From contig DASXES010000095.1 of assembly GCA_036489975.1 (NCBI GenBank), positions 25,249 to 89,248 of the forward strand: a stretch of 64,000 nt of DNA, given 5' to 3'. A model generated the notes under the pieces. That model searched no databases and was not told the origin of the DNA. It saw nothing but the letters and a program-made list of their open reading frames with translations. This document shows, in pieces, positions 50,476 to 59,196 of the stretch (the stretch's first letter is position 1; each line of letters opens with the position of its first letter). A program made the translations under genes and the position numbers. Origin of the DNA: Roseiarcus sp036489975. GTDB taxonomy: Bacteria; Pseudomonadota; Alphaproteobacteria; Rhizobiales; Beijerinckiaceae.

Positions 50476-51573
50476 CTAAATCCCCGCGTCGGCCGGCGTC
50501 CGCTCTCGTCCGGCCGAGGCGGCCGCCCAGGCGACGGCCCGGGCGCCGGTGAGTTCGCCGATGCGGGCGAGCCCGCGCGCGTCGACAGCGCGGCTCAAGC
50601 CGTCGAGGATCTCGCCGACCACGCCCGGCCCTTTGAGCGCGAGACCGGTATAGAGCTGCACCAGGCTCGCGCCCGCCTCGATCTTGGCCAGCGCGGTCTC
50701 GGAATCCTCAACCCCGCCGCAGCCGATGAGCGGCATCGCCCCGCCGGTCAGGAGATAGGTCCGGGCGAGCAGCCTCGTCGACGGCGCAAATAGCGGGCGC
50801 CCCGAAAGGCCCCCGCTTTCGCCGCGGTTTCTCGAGACGAGCGACGCGGGCCGCGCCAGCGTAGTGTTGGAGACGATGAGGCCATCGATGCGCCGGGCGA
50901 GCGCCACGGCGACAATGTCCTCGAGCCCCCGGCCGTCGAGATCGGGGGCGATCTTGAGCATGAGCGGACGGCGCGGTTCGGTTTCGTCGCGGGCCGCGAC
51001 GACGCGGGCGATGAGATCGTCCAGCGCCTCGCGCCGCTGGAGGTCGCGCAAGCCGGGCGTATTGGGGGAGGAGACGTTGAGGGCGAGATAATCGGCGCGC
51101 GGCGCGAAGGTCCTGACGCCAAGCACATAGTCGGCGACGCGATCGGCGGCGTCCTTGTTGGCGCCGAGGTTGACGCCGATCACGCCGGACGGACGGCGCT
51201 CGAGCCGGGCCCGGGCGCGCTCGAAGCCCTCGTTGTTGAAGCCGAAGCGGTTGATGACCGCGTCGTCCTCATTCAGCCGGAAGAGCCGCGGGCGGGCGTT
51301 CCCGCCTTGAGGCCGTGGCGTCAGCGTGCCGACCTCGACGAAGCCGAAACCGAGCCTCAGCATGGGTCCCGGAACCTCGGCGTTCTTGTCGAAGCCGGCG
51401 GCGAGGCCAAGCGGATTGGGGAATTTTAGCCCAAAGACCTCGACGGAGACGCGCGGATCGGAAGACGGCGCCTGAGCGGGCGGCGCGATCTTCAATCCAT
51501 TGATCGCCACGCGATGGGCCGTCTCCGCCGGCAGGCGTTTGAGCGCGAGGCTTGCGACCTTGGCCAGCCTCAC
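50476..51573 (-). CDS. pyrD: Dihydroorotate dehydrogenase (quinone), class 2
   Basis: A 365-residue membrane-associated flavoenzyme of pyrimidine synthesis that passes electrons to quinone. N-terminal helices (KVASLALKRLPAETAHRVAI) form the membrane/quinone tunnel. FMN-binding NPLGLAAGFDKNAE, the catalytic Ser in LNVSSPNTPGLRDLQ, and GLIVSNTTLARP and GCGGVEDSE near the C-terminal end. The start overlaps the DUF952 stop by 4 bases. Confidence 0.93.
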   Translation of the reverse strand: MRLAKVASLALKRLPAETAHRVAINGLKIAPPAQAPSSDPRVSVEVFGLKFPNPLGLAAGFDKNAEVPGPMLRLGFGFVEVGTLTPRPQGGNARPRLFRLNEDDAVINRFGFNNEGFERARARLERRPSGVIGVNLGANKDAADRVADYVLGVRTFAPRADYLALNVSSPNTPGLRDLQRREALDDLIARVVAARDETEPRRPLMLKIAPDLDGRGLEDIVAVALARRIDGLIVSNTTLARPASLVSRNRGESGGLSGRPLFAPSTRLLARTYLLTGGAMPLIGCGGVEDSETALAKIEAGASLVQLYTGLALKGPGVVGEILDGLSRAVDARGLARIGELTGARAVAWAAASAGRERTPADAGI

Positions 51574-51911
51574 GGCTCAAGGCTCCCGAAGACATGGGCG
51601 CCCTCGGGTCCGAGCTTGAGCGGCCGCGACCAGACGACGGCGTTCATCGGCAGGGGCCCATAAAGATGAGGAAAGAGAGCCCCGCCCCGCGACGGCTCCC
51701 AGCGCAACGCGTCGCCCAGCGCCTCGGCGTCAACCGCGGCCAGGGTCAGATCGTCCCGACCGGCGAACCATTTGGCCGCCGTCTCCGGGGCCTGTTCGGC
51801 GGTGGAGAAATGGATGAAGCCGTCGGCGCGATCGACCGATGCGCCCGCAAAGACATGAGCCGCCTCGGCGTGGGTCCATTCCTCAGTGGCGACAATCTTA
51901 TAGACGAGCAT
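51570..51911 (-). CDS. DUF952 domain-containing protein
   Basis: A 113-residue protein of the DUF952 family. Family pattern: YKIVATEEWTHAEAAHVF, DGFIHFSTAEQAPETAAKWF, then LRWEPSRGGALFPHLYGPL. It is widely found directly upstream of pyrD in Alphaproteobacteria, and its stop overlaps the pyrD start here, so they are co-translated. Structure is ART-like by family knowledge; function unknown. Confidence 0.85.
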   Translation of the reverse strand: MLVYKIVATEEWTHAEAAHVFAGASVDRADGFIHFSTAEQAPETAAKWFAGRDDLTLAAVDAEALGDALRWEPSRGGALFPHLYGPLPMNAVVWSRPLKLGPEGAHVFGSLEP

Positions 51912-51952
51912 GGCCGATCAGCGTCCGTCGCGAGCTGGCGGACCGGACGCCG

Positions 51953-53452
51953 CTACTCCTGAAGCATCCGTTTCAAAAGCTCAAGCTCCTCGCGCAGGAT
52001 CGTGTCGGTCTGCAACAGCCCCTCGATCTTGCGCACCGCGTGCAGCACGGTGGTGTGGTCACGCCCGCCGAACCGCCGGCCGATTTCGGGCAGCGACCGC
52101 AAGGTCAGCATCTTGGCGAGGAACATCGCCACCTGACGGGGCTTGACGACGGCCGCGGTGCGCCGGGAGGAGAGGATGTCGGCGCGCGACACGCTGTAGT
52201 GGCTGGCGACCAGCTTCTGTATGTCCTCGATCTTCACCCGCTTGAGTTCGTGGGTGCGGATGAGGTCGCGAATGGCGGTCTCGGCCATCTCGACGGTCAG
52301 CGGAGGCCTCGTAGGCGTGCAGTGCGCCCGCAGCCGATTGACCGCGCCTTCCAGATCACGGCCGTTCGAGCGGATAGCGCGGGCGACAAAGGCGAGCACA
52401 GCCGGCGAAACGTCGAAATGGGGCTCCTCCGCGCGCGCCGCCGCGACACGGGCCTCCAGAATCTTCAGCCTGAGCGGTTCGTCGAGCGAGCCGACCTCGA
52501 CGCAGAGACCGACGCCGAGGCGCGAGCGCACGCGCTCGTCGAGCGATTCCAGGTCGTTCGGAGGGCGGTCGGCGGCCACGATCACCTCGCGGCCGGCGTC
52601 CAGGAGAGCATTGAGCGCGTGACCGAATTCGGCCTGGATGTTCTTTCCCTGGAGGAACTGCGCGTCGTCGAAAATCAGGAGGTCGATCGCTCGCAGCCGC
52701 TCCTTGAAGGCGATCGACGTCTGCGATTGGAGGGCGGCGACAAAGCCGTACATAAATTTTTCGGCGGTCAGATAGATGACCGAGCGCCCCTGTTGAGCAG
52801 CGGTATGCGCGACCGCCTGCAGGAGATGGGTCTTGCCGAGGCCAACGGCCGAATGAACGTAGAGGGGACAAAACGCCGGCGTCCCGCTGCGGTTGGGGTT
52901 AGCGACGCGCTGCACGGCGTTAAAGGCGAGCTCATTGGACCGCCCAACCTGGAAAGTGGCGAAGGTCAACCGCCGATCGAGGGGAGACCCGGACAAGCCG
53001 TCGCCAACCGCAGGCGCTGTGGTCGTTCGGCTAGGCGCTCGGCGCTCGGCGTGGCTGTGATTGACCGCCAGTTCGAGCGGTTTGGGCGCCACCTGCGGCG
53101 CCGAGGCGCATTCGGTCGACGGAAATTTGGCCAGCGACGCGAGAGGCGCTGAGGAGCGCACGGAAATCAAGATTTGCCCGACAGGGCCGACTTCGGCGTT
53201 CAACGCCGAAGCGACATGCCCCGAATAGTGGGTTACGATCCAACTCTTGAGAAAGCGCGTGGGAACGGAAAGTCGAGCCTGCCCCGATCCGACCGATTCC
53301 AGAGTGAGGCTCCCAAACCAGCTGTTGAAGACAGCGTCGCCGACTTCCGCTCGCAGGCGATCGCAGCAGCGTCGCCACGCCTCGCCAAGTGGAGCACCGC
53401 CTGGACCGCGATGGTTAAAGCGATCCGGATCGGGTTCGTCATACATGTCCAT
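51953..53452 (-). CDS. dnaA: Chromosomal replication initiator protein DnaA
   Basis: A replication initiator of about 499 residues. Domain I starts AWRRCCDRLRAEVGDAVFNS with WFGSLTLESV. A poorly conserved domain II follows. AAA+ domain III: Walker A SAVGLGKTHLLQAV (first Gly replaced by Ser, a form I believe common in Rhizobiales DnaA), Walker B LLIFDDAQFLQGK, and sensor region VIVAADRPPNDL. DNA-binding domain IV: LPEIGRRFGGRDHTTVLHAV with the box-recognition HTTV. I use ATG 53452; the frame runs to 53560 and would overlap the rhodanese gene. Confidence 0.9.
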   Translation of the reverse strand: MDMYDEPDPDRFNHRGPGGAPLGEAWRRCCDRLRAEVGDAVFNSWFGSLTLESVGSGQARLSVPTRFLKSWIVTHYSGHVASALNAEVGPVGQILISVRSSAPLASLAKFPSTECASAPQVAPKPLELAVNHSHAERRAPSRTTTAPAVGDGLSGSPLDRRLTFATFQVGRSNELAFNAVQRVANPNRSGTPAFCPLYVHSAVGLGKTHLLQAVAHTAAQQGRSVIYLTAEKFMYGFVAALQSQTSIAFKERLRAIDLLIFDDAQFLQGKNIQAEFGHALNALLDAGREVIVAADRPPNDLESLDERVRSRLGVGLCVEVGSLDEPLRLKILEARVAAARAEEPHFDVSPAVLAFVARAIRSNGRDLEGAVNRLRAHCTPTRPPLTVEMAETAIRDLIRTHELKRVKIEDIQKLVASHYSVSRADILSSRRTAAVVKPRQVAMFLAKMLTLRSLPEIGRRFGGRDHTTVLHAVRKIEGLLQTDTILREELELLKRMLQE

Positions 53453-53523
53453 GGTTTGTCTCAGGCGCGAGGTGGACACCCCGCAATGCGGCGATGCCAA
53501 GGGACGGGACACGGGTTGACGCT

Positions 53524-53970
53524 TTACGTTTGCGACCAGGGCAATCCCCCCGCCTTCCACCCGCTGACGCCGCCCCTCCGAAGCGAGCCGTCAAGCGGAC
53601 CTTCGAAACCATCCGACAGGTTGAAACACGGGCCCCACCCCGCGCTCGTCATCGAGATTGCGGCCTGGCGCGAGCGCACCCCCGAACGACACAAAAATAT
53701 CAGCGGCGCGCCGCGCTCGACGCCTCCTGACCGCAGCATCGCTTCAAGGCGAGAAGCAAATTCGGCGTCAACCGCCATTGAAGGATAGCTCTGCCATTCC
53801 AACAACAATAGCGTCTTGCCAAGCGTTTGAAGGTTCGGTGTCCCCACGTAGGCCCACTCCGCCTGGGTCCGAACATCGATAAGAACTGATGAAGAGTCGC
53901 CCTCGAGCAGCGCATAGGCGTCGATGGCAAGAAGATCTCCGGCATATCCAGCGAAATTCTGATAAGACAT
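53524..53970 (-). CDS. Rhodanese-like domain protein
   Basis: A 148-residue single rhodanese domain. SSSVLIDVRTQAEWAYVGTP begins the fold and the active-site Cys loop is FLCRSGVRSRQAAISM. The tail GWKAGGLPW is the typical rhodanese end. A sulfur-transfer role is the family expectation. ATG 53970 with GGAGAGG upstream. Lies just upstream of dnaA, same direction. Confidence 0.85.
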   Translation of the reverse strand: MSYQNFAGYAGDLLAIDAYALLEGDSSSVLIDVRTQAEWAYVGTPNLQTLGKTLLLLEWQSYPSMAVDAEFASRLEAMLRSGGVERGAPLIFLCRSGVRSRQAAISMTSAGWGPCFNLSDGFEGPLDGSLRRGGVSGWKAGGLPWSQT

Positions 53971-54571
53971 TACCTCTCCCTCCGCAGGCCACACTGCGGA
54001 TTCCTGTTCAGTTCAATCTATTCTTGAAAGCGGACCAACAAAAAAGTCCTGGCCCAATTCCGCGCCCAGCTAGATGCGACCGCCCTGATATTTCGCTCTT
54101 ACACGAGCCTCTATTCTTGTTCTATATTTCCGCTTGCGCTGCCCATACTCGCCAACCGTGGTCGCAATTTCTCTCTTTTCTTGCTGTCATCAACTATGGC
54201 ACGGCTCGGATCACCGCGCAACCTTGCCGCCTTGGTCAAAAAACGTCGTAACAACGGCGAAAGTGGACAATTGTTGAACAATTTAATTATGTCTTTATGC
54301 AAAGTCTTGATTCGAGTGACAAGATCACGGCTCGGTTGTAACCAGCGGCGCCCCAATTGCGATGCTGGAGCGAACTACAGTCGCTCCAATAGGCGCGGCC
54401 GGCTTACGCGCTGACTTGGACGGCGCGATGCTTGGCGATTAAAGGTCTGGCAATTATGAATTTTTTGTGAGCGGTCAACGGACCCGCCCGCTGTCGTCTA
54501 TTCGTTGCAAAATTGTTATGTGTCGTTTCAGCGTCTGTCTTGACTCGCGAGCGCCGCCCATGGCCATCGGA
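53971..54571. other. AT-rich non-coding region near dnaA
   Basis: 601 bases without a convincing gene, lower in GC than its surroundings, with A/T-rich patches at 54225-54305 and 54450-54530. An 8-bp inverted repeat (TGGAGCGA 54366-54373, TCGCTCCA 54381-54388) is present. It could be a replication-origin region given the adjacent dnaA, but I did not see consensus TTATCCACA boxes by eye. Confidence 0.35.
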
Positions 54572-57262
54572 TCACGCCCGCGCTTCACCCGCAATTGAAG
54601 CCTGGCCTGGGTCCGAAGCGATAACGCCGTAAAATGCGGGGATCGCGAGGAGGTAAGCGAGACCAGCCACCTCGATCACCGCTGCGAGGCCGAAATTGGT
54701 CGCAATAACAGGCGCGGCCGCAGCCCCGACCACCGAAAAGCAGCCATTCACGCCCCACGCCCAGACGAACATGTGATCTTTGCCGAGGCGTCCGAGCGTC
54801 GTCATTGCGATCGGCATCGGAAAGCCCATCAGGAAAGCAGGCGGGGCGATCAAAAGGAAGCAAATGACGAGGCGGGCCGGATAGGCGATCGCGCCGATCG
54901 CGTCGAGCGCATGCCCGAGAAACAATCCGTAGAGAATCAGCATGATCCCGACGGCCAGGAAGAGAATCGGCATAACCATCCGCATATGAGGCAAGGCGCG
55001 TTCCGAGGTCAGCGCGCCCAGACCAGAGAACACCAACATCCCCGTGATCAGCACCGACGCCGAAATCGTCGGGTTCCCCAGCGCCATGACGAAATGCGCG
55101 ATTAGCCCGACCTCAACCATGATGTAGCCTGCGCCGAGACAGGCGAAATAGAGCACGGTCAGCGCTTTGCCGCGCGAGCGCGAGAAAATGGTCCGCCAGC
55201 CCCAGATCAGGGGTATGGCGAGAAGCACCGTGGCCGTCAGGCAAGCGACGCCGAGCGTCGCCCAGATGAGCAGATAGCCCCATTCGTCCTGTAACAGTTC
55301 CAGTCTGTCGAGCACGCGGGGCAGGTCAACGGTTTTGACGTAGGCGGCGAAATAGGGGGCGTCGTTGGTGAGCGCCCGGGTGTTGAAGACATAGCGATCG
55401 GCGATTTCAGGCCATTGCCCGGCGATAAGCGCGTGCCAGGCGAGCCGGCCCATGATCGTCGCGGGCAAAACGCCGTCGTCGGCTTGGCCGGACAGCGGGT
55501 TGGCGTCGTCCTGATCGCCGGTCCCATCGTTCGCATTGGCGGCTTGCGCCGGTCCGCCCGCGGGCGGACCCCCAGCCGCGCCCCCAAAAATCTGTTCGAC
55601 ATAACCGGCGAGCGTGCTGTCGGTCTGCGACGGATCGTAGAAAAAGCCCGGCGAGTAGATCTCGTCGAACGACATGGCCCGGGTATGGGCGCGCAGCTTC
55701 TCGATCTCCCCAGGGGTGAAGCCGCCGTTCTTGTAGAGCACCGTGGCCGTCGAAAGGTACATCGAAGCGACGAAAAAGGAGTTGGCCAGATGCGCGGGGT
55801 CGACCTCACGCCCCGCGGCGGCCATTGTCGCATAAAGCTTCAGGACCGACTTCGGCGGCTCCTCCTTGTTCCAGAGCGTGACCGACAGCACGCCGCTAGG
55901 AGCCAGCGCGCGCATGTAGGTCTCCATCGCCTCCTTGGTGTAGGAGAATTTTTCCGTGATGGCGAAGCCGCCAGGATTGGAGAGGCCGACCGAATCCGCA
56001 AGGCTGAGGTCGATGACGTCGAAGCGCTCGTTGGTGTGCGCGAGGAAATGACGGCCTTCGTAGTCGATGACGCGGACCTTGGACAGGACGTCGCCAGTGA
56101 ACTTCCGTATCACATCGGCGTGAAACGCCTCGAGCACGGCGCGATTGCCCTCCGCGACCGTCACCTCCTTGGCGCCGGAGTGCAGCGCAACCTCGGTCGA
56201 AATGCCTCCGCCGAACTGGACGATGAACGTCTTCGGCGCCGACTTGATGAGGTAGGGGTAGACCATCGGCAAGTAGCGGAAGTAGGCGGTTTCCTTGTCC
56301 GTCAGGTCGCGCATGATGCCGATCGGGCCGTCCCCGTCGATGTAGAGGCCGAGATAGGCGTTGGCTGGCATGGTTGGCAGATTGAAGCCGGCATTGTCGG
56401 ACAGGCCGGGGGCGAAATGCAGATAGGAGCTCGAATAGGCCTCGAGAAAGCCGAACGGCGAGGCGCTCTGGTAAACCTTCTTCGCATCCGGAAATTTGCG
56501 TGCGTAGGCCACGCCTTTGTAGTCGTTCGTCGCGATCGTCTTGAGACCGAAGGCTTGCGGGACGACGAAATGGCCGGCGAAAGCGACAACGCCCGAGACC
56601 AAAAACGGAATAAGCGCGACGCGCCCCCCTGGTCCGAACGACCAGGCAAGGCACGCGGCGAACCAAAGCGCTAATGGGGCCACGATCAAATTGGCGGGCG
56701 TAAAGACATACATCGCCAAGAGGAACACCAGGCCGCACAGTCCAGCGCCGGCCAGGTCGGCGAAGTACACGCGGCTGAAAGTGCGATTGCTCCTAAGAAA
56801 GACACATCCCAGGAAAAACGCGCCCGCCAGGAACGGCGTCAGTTCCGCCAAAAAGATCGCCAACAGCTTCCACTTCTGCGCCGGGTCAGAGACGAGGAAG
56901 ATCGCGTTGAAACCGAGATGCTGCACATAAAGGTTGGCGCCGACCGCGAGCGGGCCGAACAGGGCCAGCGAAATGGTGGCCGCCCAGCGCCAGTTGCGAG
57001 CGAACCAGTCCTTGGCGACGGTCATCACCGCGCTCGCCAAGCCGAAGCCAAGCATCGCCAAGCTCACCACCAGCGAGCCGAAATGCGCCCAGCTGCTGAC
57101 GGCGAAGACCCGCATGACATCGATCTGCAACGCGATGACCGAGCCGGCGGCTAGACCCACGGCCAAATAGAGCCCGACGCGAGAGGCCGAATCTGGCTCA
57201 GCGTCAGGCTCGGGACGCCCGTCAAGAATGTCGGCGCCCGGGGCTTTGCTAGCGTCGTTCAT
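54572..57262 (-). CDS. Fused multi-span membrane/spermidine-synthase-like protein
   Basis: An 896-residue membrane protein. N-terminal MFS-like spans (GLYLAVGLAAGSVIALQI, FGSLVVSLAMLGFGLASAV and more), then a central soluble domain with the spermidine-synthase-like SAM fold: IVQFGGGISTEVALHSGAKE and VRVIDYEGRHFLAHT, NERFDVIDLSLADSVG. Further spans follow in the C-terminal third (LYFACLGAGYIMVEVGLIAH). No polyamine activity is proven for this fused group. ATG 57262 is chosen; TTG 57331 would add a Pro/Arg leader. Follows the PIMT-like gene. Confidence 0.72.
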   Translation of the reverse strand: MNDASKAPGADILDGRPEPDAEPDSASRVGLYLAVGLAAGSVIALQIDVMRVFAVSSWAHFGSLVVSLAMLGFGLASAVMTVAKDWFARNWRWAATISLALFGPLAVGANLYVQHLGFNAIFLVSDPAQKWKLLAIFLAELTPFLAGAFFLGCVFLRSNRTFSRVYFADLAGAGLCGLVFLLAMYVFTPANLIVAPLALWFAACLAWSFGPGGRVALIPFLVSGVVAFAGHFVVPQAFGLKTIATNDYKGVAYARKFPDAKKVYQSASPFGFLEAYSSSYLHFAPGLSDNAGFNLPTMPANAYLGLYIDGDGPIGIMRDLTDKETAYFRYLPMVYPYLIKSAPKTFIVQFGGGISTEVALHSGAKEVTVAEGNRAVLEAFHADVIRKFTGDVLSKVRVIDYEGRHFLAHTNERFDVIDLSLADSVGLSNPGGFAITEKFSYTKEAMETYMRALAPSGVLSVTLWNKEEPPKSVLKLYATMAAAGREVDPAHLANSFFVASMYLSTATVLYKNGGFTPGEIEKLRAHTRAMSFDEIYSPGFFYDPSQTDSTLAGYVEQIFGGAAGGPPAGGPAQAANANDGTGDQDDANPLSGQADDGVLPATIMGRLAWHALIAGQWPEIADRYVFNTRALTNDAPYFAAYVKTVDLPRVLDRLELLQDEWGYLLIWATLGVACLTATVLLAIPLIWGWRTIFSRSRGKALTVLYFACLGAGYIMVEVGLIAHFVMALGNPTISASVLITGMLVFSGLGALTSERALPHMRMVMPILFLAVGIMLILYGLFLGHALDAIGAIAYPARLVICFLLIAPPAFLMGFPMPIAMTTLGRLGKDHMFVWAWGVNGCFSVVGAAAAPVIATNFGLAAVIEVAGLAYLLAIPAFYGVIASDPGQASIAGEARA

Positions 57263-57338
57263 TCCGCCCCGGAGCGGCCGGTCAGGCCTGAGGTCCGGGC
57301 GCGGAGGCGGCCGAAGCGATTCTTGGGTCAACCGGGCG

Positions 57339-58223
57339 CTAGTTGTTGTGCGTGCCGACGATCTGCTCGCCTTCGAGCTTCGTGAACGGAACGAATGGGA
57401 CGATCCGGCCGCCGTAGATATCGGATCGCGCGACCGTCATCTGGCCATCGGGCTGTTGTGTCTTGACCACCCTCAACACGCGCTGCGCGCCGGGCGGCCC
57501 AACCGGAATGACCATGATCCCTCCGGGCTTCAGTTGCTGCAGCAGTGGCGGAGGAACATGGTCGATGCCGCAGGTGACGATGATCTTGTCAAACGGCGCG
57601 GCCTCTTCCCATCCATAGTAGCCGTCGGCCGCCTTGCTCTTGATCGCCTCGAACTCCGTATAGCCGTCTTTGATGAGCTGGTCGTAGATCCCCCGGGTGC
57701 GCTCGGCCAGCGGCTTGATGATCTCGACGGTGTGGACCTGATCGGTCAGATGCGCGAGGTAGGCGGACTGATAGCCGGACCCGGTGCCGATCTCGAGCAC
57801 CTTCTCGCCTTGCTTGGGATCGATGTTCGAAGTCATCCGACCGACGATGTGGGGGCCCGAGATCGTAACGCCGTAGCCGATGTCGAGAAAAGCGTGGTCA
57901 TAGGCGCGGGCCAGATTCTGCTGCAGCACGAATTTCTCGCGCGGGGTCAGAAGGAAGGCGTGCTTGTTGCGATCGTTGACCAGGTCCTCATTGCGGACCA
58001 AAGCGCGGAACCGATCGAATCGCTCGCCCAGGAATTTCGGATCCTCACCCCGTTGCGCAACGCCCCAGGCGACAAATTTCTCCCGATTGTCCATCGGAGG
58101 CGCCATGTCGAACGTAAAGGGCGTAGGCACGTCCGCCATCGCCAGCCGCGGCGCGAGCGAGGTCGCGATCAGGCCGGCGGCGCCGGCGATAAACTGACGT
58201 CTTTGCACCAATGGCCTCCTCAA
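57339..58223 (-). CDS. Exported protein-L-isoaspartate O-methyltransferase homologue
   Basis: A 294-residue SAM-dependent methyltransferase of the PCMT family. It has a twin-arginine-like leader (QRRQFIAGAAGLIATSLAP then RLAMA), which is unusual since PIMT normally works in the cytosol. The SAM motif is VLEIGTGSGYQSAYLAHLTD, then TVEIIKPLAERTRG, and the family-specific FDKIIVTCGIDHVPPPLLQQ segment, with GGIMVIPVG. First gene of a unit with the downstream spermidine-synthase-like membrane protein. How SAM reaches the periplasm is not evident. Confidence 0.78.
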   Translation of the reverse strand: MRRPLVQRRQFIAGAAGLIATSLAPRLAMADVPTPFTFDMAPPMDNREKFVAWGVAQRGEDPKFLGERFDRFRALVRNEDLVNDRNKHAFLLTPREKFVLQQNLARAYDHAFLDIGYGVTISGPHIVGRMTSNIDPKQGEKVLEIGTGSGYQSAYLAHLTDQVHTVEIIKPLAERTRGIYDQLIKDGYTEFEAIKSKAADGYYGWEEAAPFDKIIVTCGIDHVPPPLLQQLKPGGIMVIPVGPPGAQRVLRVVKTQQPDGQMTVARSDIYGGRIVPFVPFTKLEGEQIVGTHNN

Positions 58224-58354
58224 CCGGCCGCTCCCGGGTTCGATTCCAAGGTTGCCTGATAACCTAAACGGAAAGAAAACGCGATGGCCCCGCGCACGAA
58301 TTTCGGCGCAGATGACGCGTCATTAATGCGCCCGCAACGTTCAGGTCAGCGGCC

Positions 58355-58885
58355 TCACTCGACGAGTGGATCGCGCGCCCATTGCTTGAGCGTCCTCGTA
58401 TGGCGCACCGGCGCAAACCCGAGCGCAGATCCGGTATGCCTGGAAGCGTGGGCGACATCGCTGAATGGAGATCCGACAATGCGGATATCCGCCCCCTGCC
58501 TCCGCACCAGGGCGAACAACGTCGCGGCATGGGCGGGCGAAAGCCGGATGCAGCCGTGCGAGGCAGGCCGGCCGAGACTGCCGACCGCGTTCGTGCCATG
58601 GATCGCATATTGGCCGTGGAAGAAGATGGAATGGGGCATCGGCGCGTTGTCATACTTGGCCGAGTGCACCATGACGTACATCGCGCGCGGTCGAAAGACG
58701 CCGCGGGGCGTGGCGTGACCGGCCCTGCCCGAGGAAATCGGCCAGACGTAGGTCTCGCCTGAGCCCGAGCGGACGGTCATCGTTTGCGAGCTGAGATCGA
58801 CGTTGATTTCAACATGTGCGTAGGCGTAGCCCGGCGCCGCGAACATAATCACAAGCGCGAGAATGCGCGTGAAGACAATCATCAT
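58355..58885 (-). CDS. L,D-transpeptidase (YkuD domain)
   Basis: A 176-residue exported transpeptidase that makes 3-3 peptidoglycan cross-links or anchors outer-membrane lipoproteins. Signal peptide (IVFTRILALVIMFAAPGYAY). The YkuD core has YVMVHSAKYDN, the invariant His in QYAIHGTNAVGSLG, and the active site SHGCIRLSPAHAATLF. ATG 58885 with GGGGAG upstream. It overlaps no neighbour. Confidence 0.88.
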   Translation of the reverse strand: MMIVFTRILALVIMFAAPGYAYAHVEINVDLSSQTMTVRSGSGETYVWPISSGRAGHATPRGVFRPRAMYVMVHSAKYDNAPMPHSIFFHGQYAIHGTNAVGSLGRPASHGCIRLSPAHAATLFALVRRQGADIRIVGSPFSDVAHASRHTGSALGFAPVRHTRTLKQWARDPLVE

Positions 58886-59196
58886 TTTGCCCACTCCCCT
58901 CTCTGGTCGACCCCCGCCGGGCTTGAGCTCCAAGGGGGCGCGCCGCAAAAAAAACCGGATCAAATCAACGTGTCGTGTCTCCGACGCGATGAGTTTGCCC
59001 GTTGGCGCGCAAGCTATCCAGCTCAAATCATGGCGTCGAATGAGCAATCGCGTAATCGTGAGCGGCGAGCGGATTGCGCCGGCTGCCCAAAAGCGAGAGT
59101 TCTAGCCTTCGTCGTCATCGAAATCCGGGCGACCGGCAGGAGGCCCCGCTGCTCGACCATGAGCCCACCGATCGCTCCCGCGGCGGCGCCGGGCTG
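58886..59196. other. Divergent intergenic region
   Basis: 311 bases between the L,D-transpeptidase and the MFS gene. No coding frame of its own is convincing; the frame of the MFS gene runs back to 59074 with non-family sequence. It holds an A-run (CGCAAAAAAAACCGG) near 58945. Confidence 0.35.

Noticed and set aside
51953..53452. DnaA Walker A with Ser in the first Gly position as a sign of a defective or second DnaA
   Set aside because: I recall the same variation in DnaA of other Rhizobiales, and the remaining motifs are intact, so it is probably the normal chromosomal DnaA.
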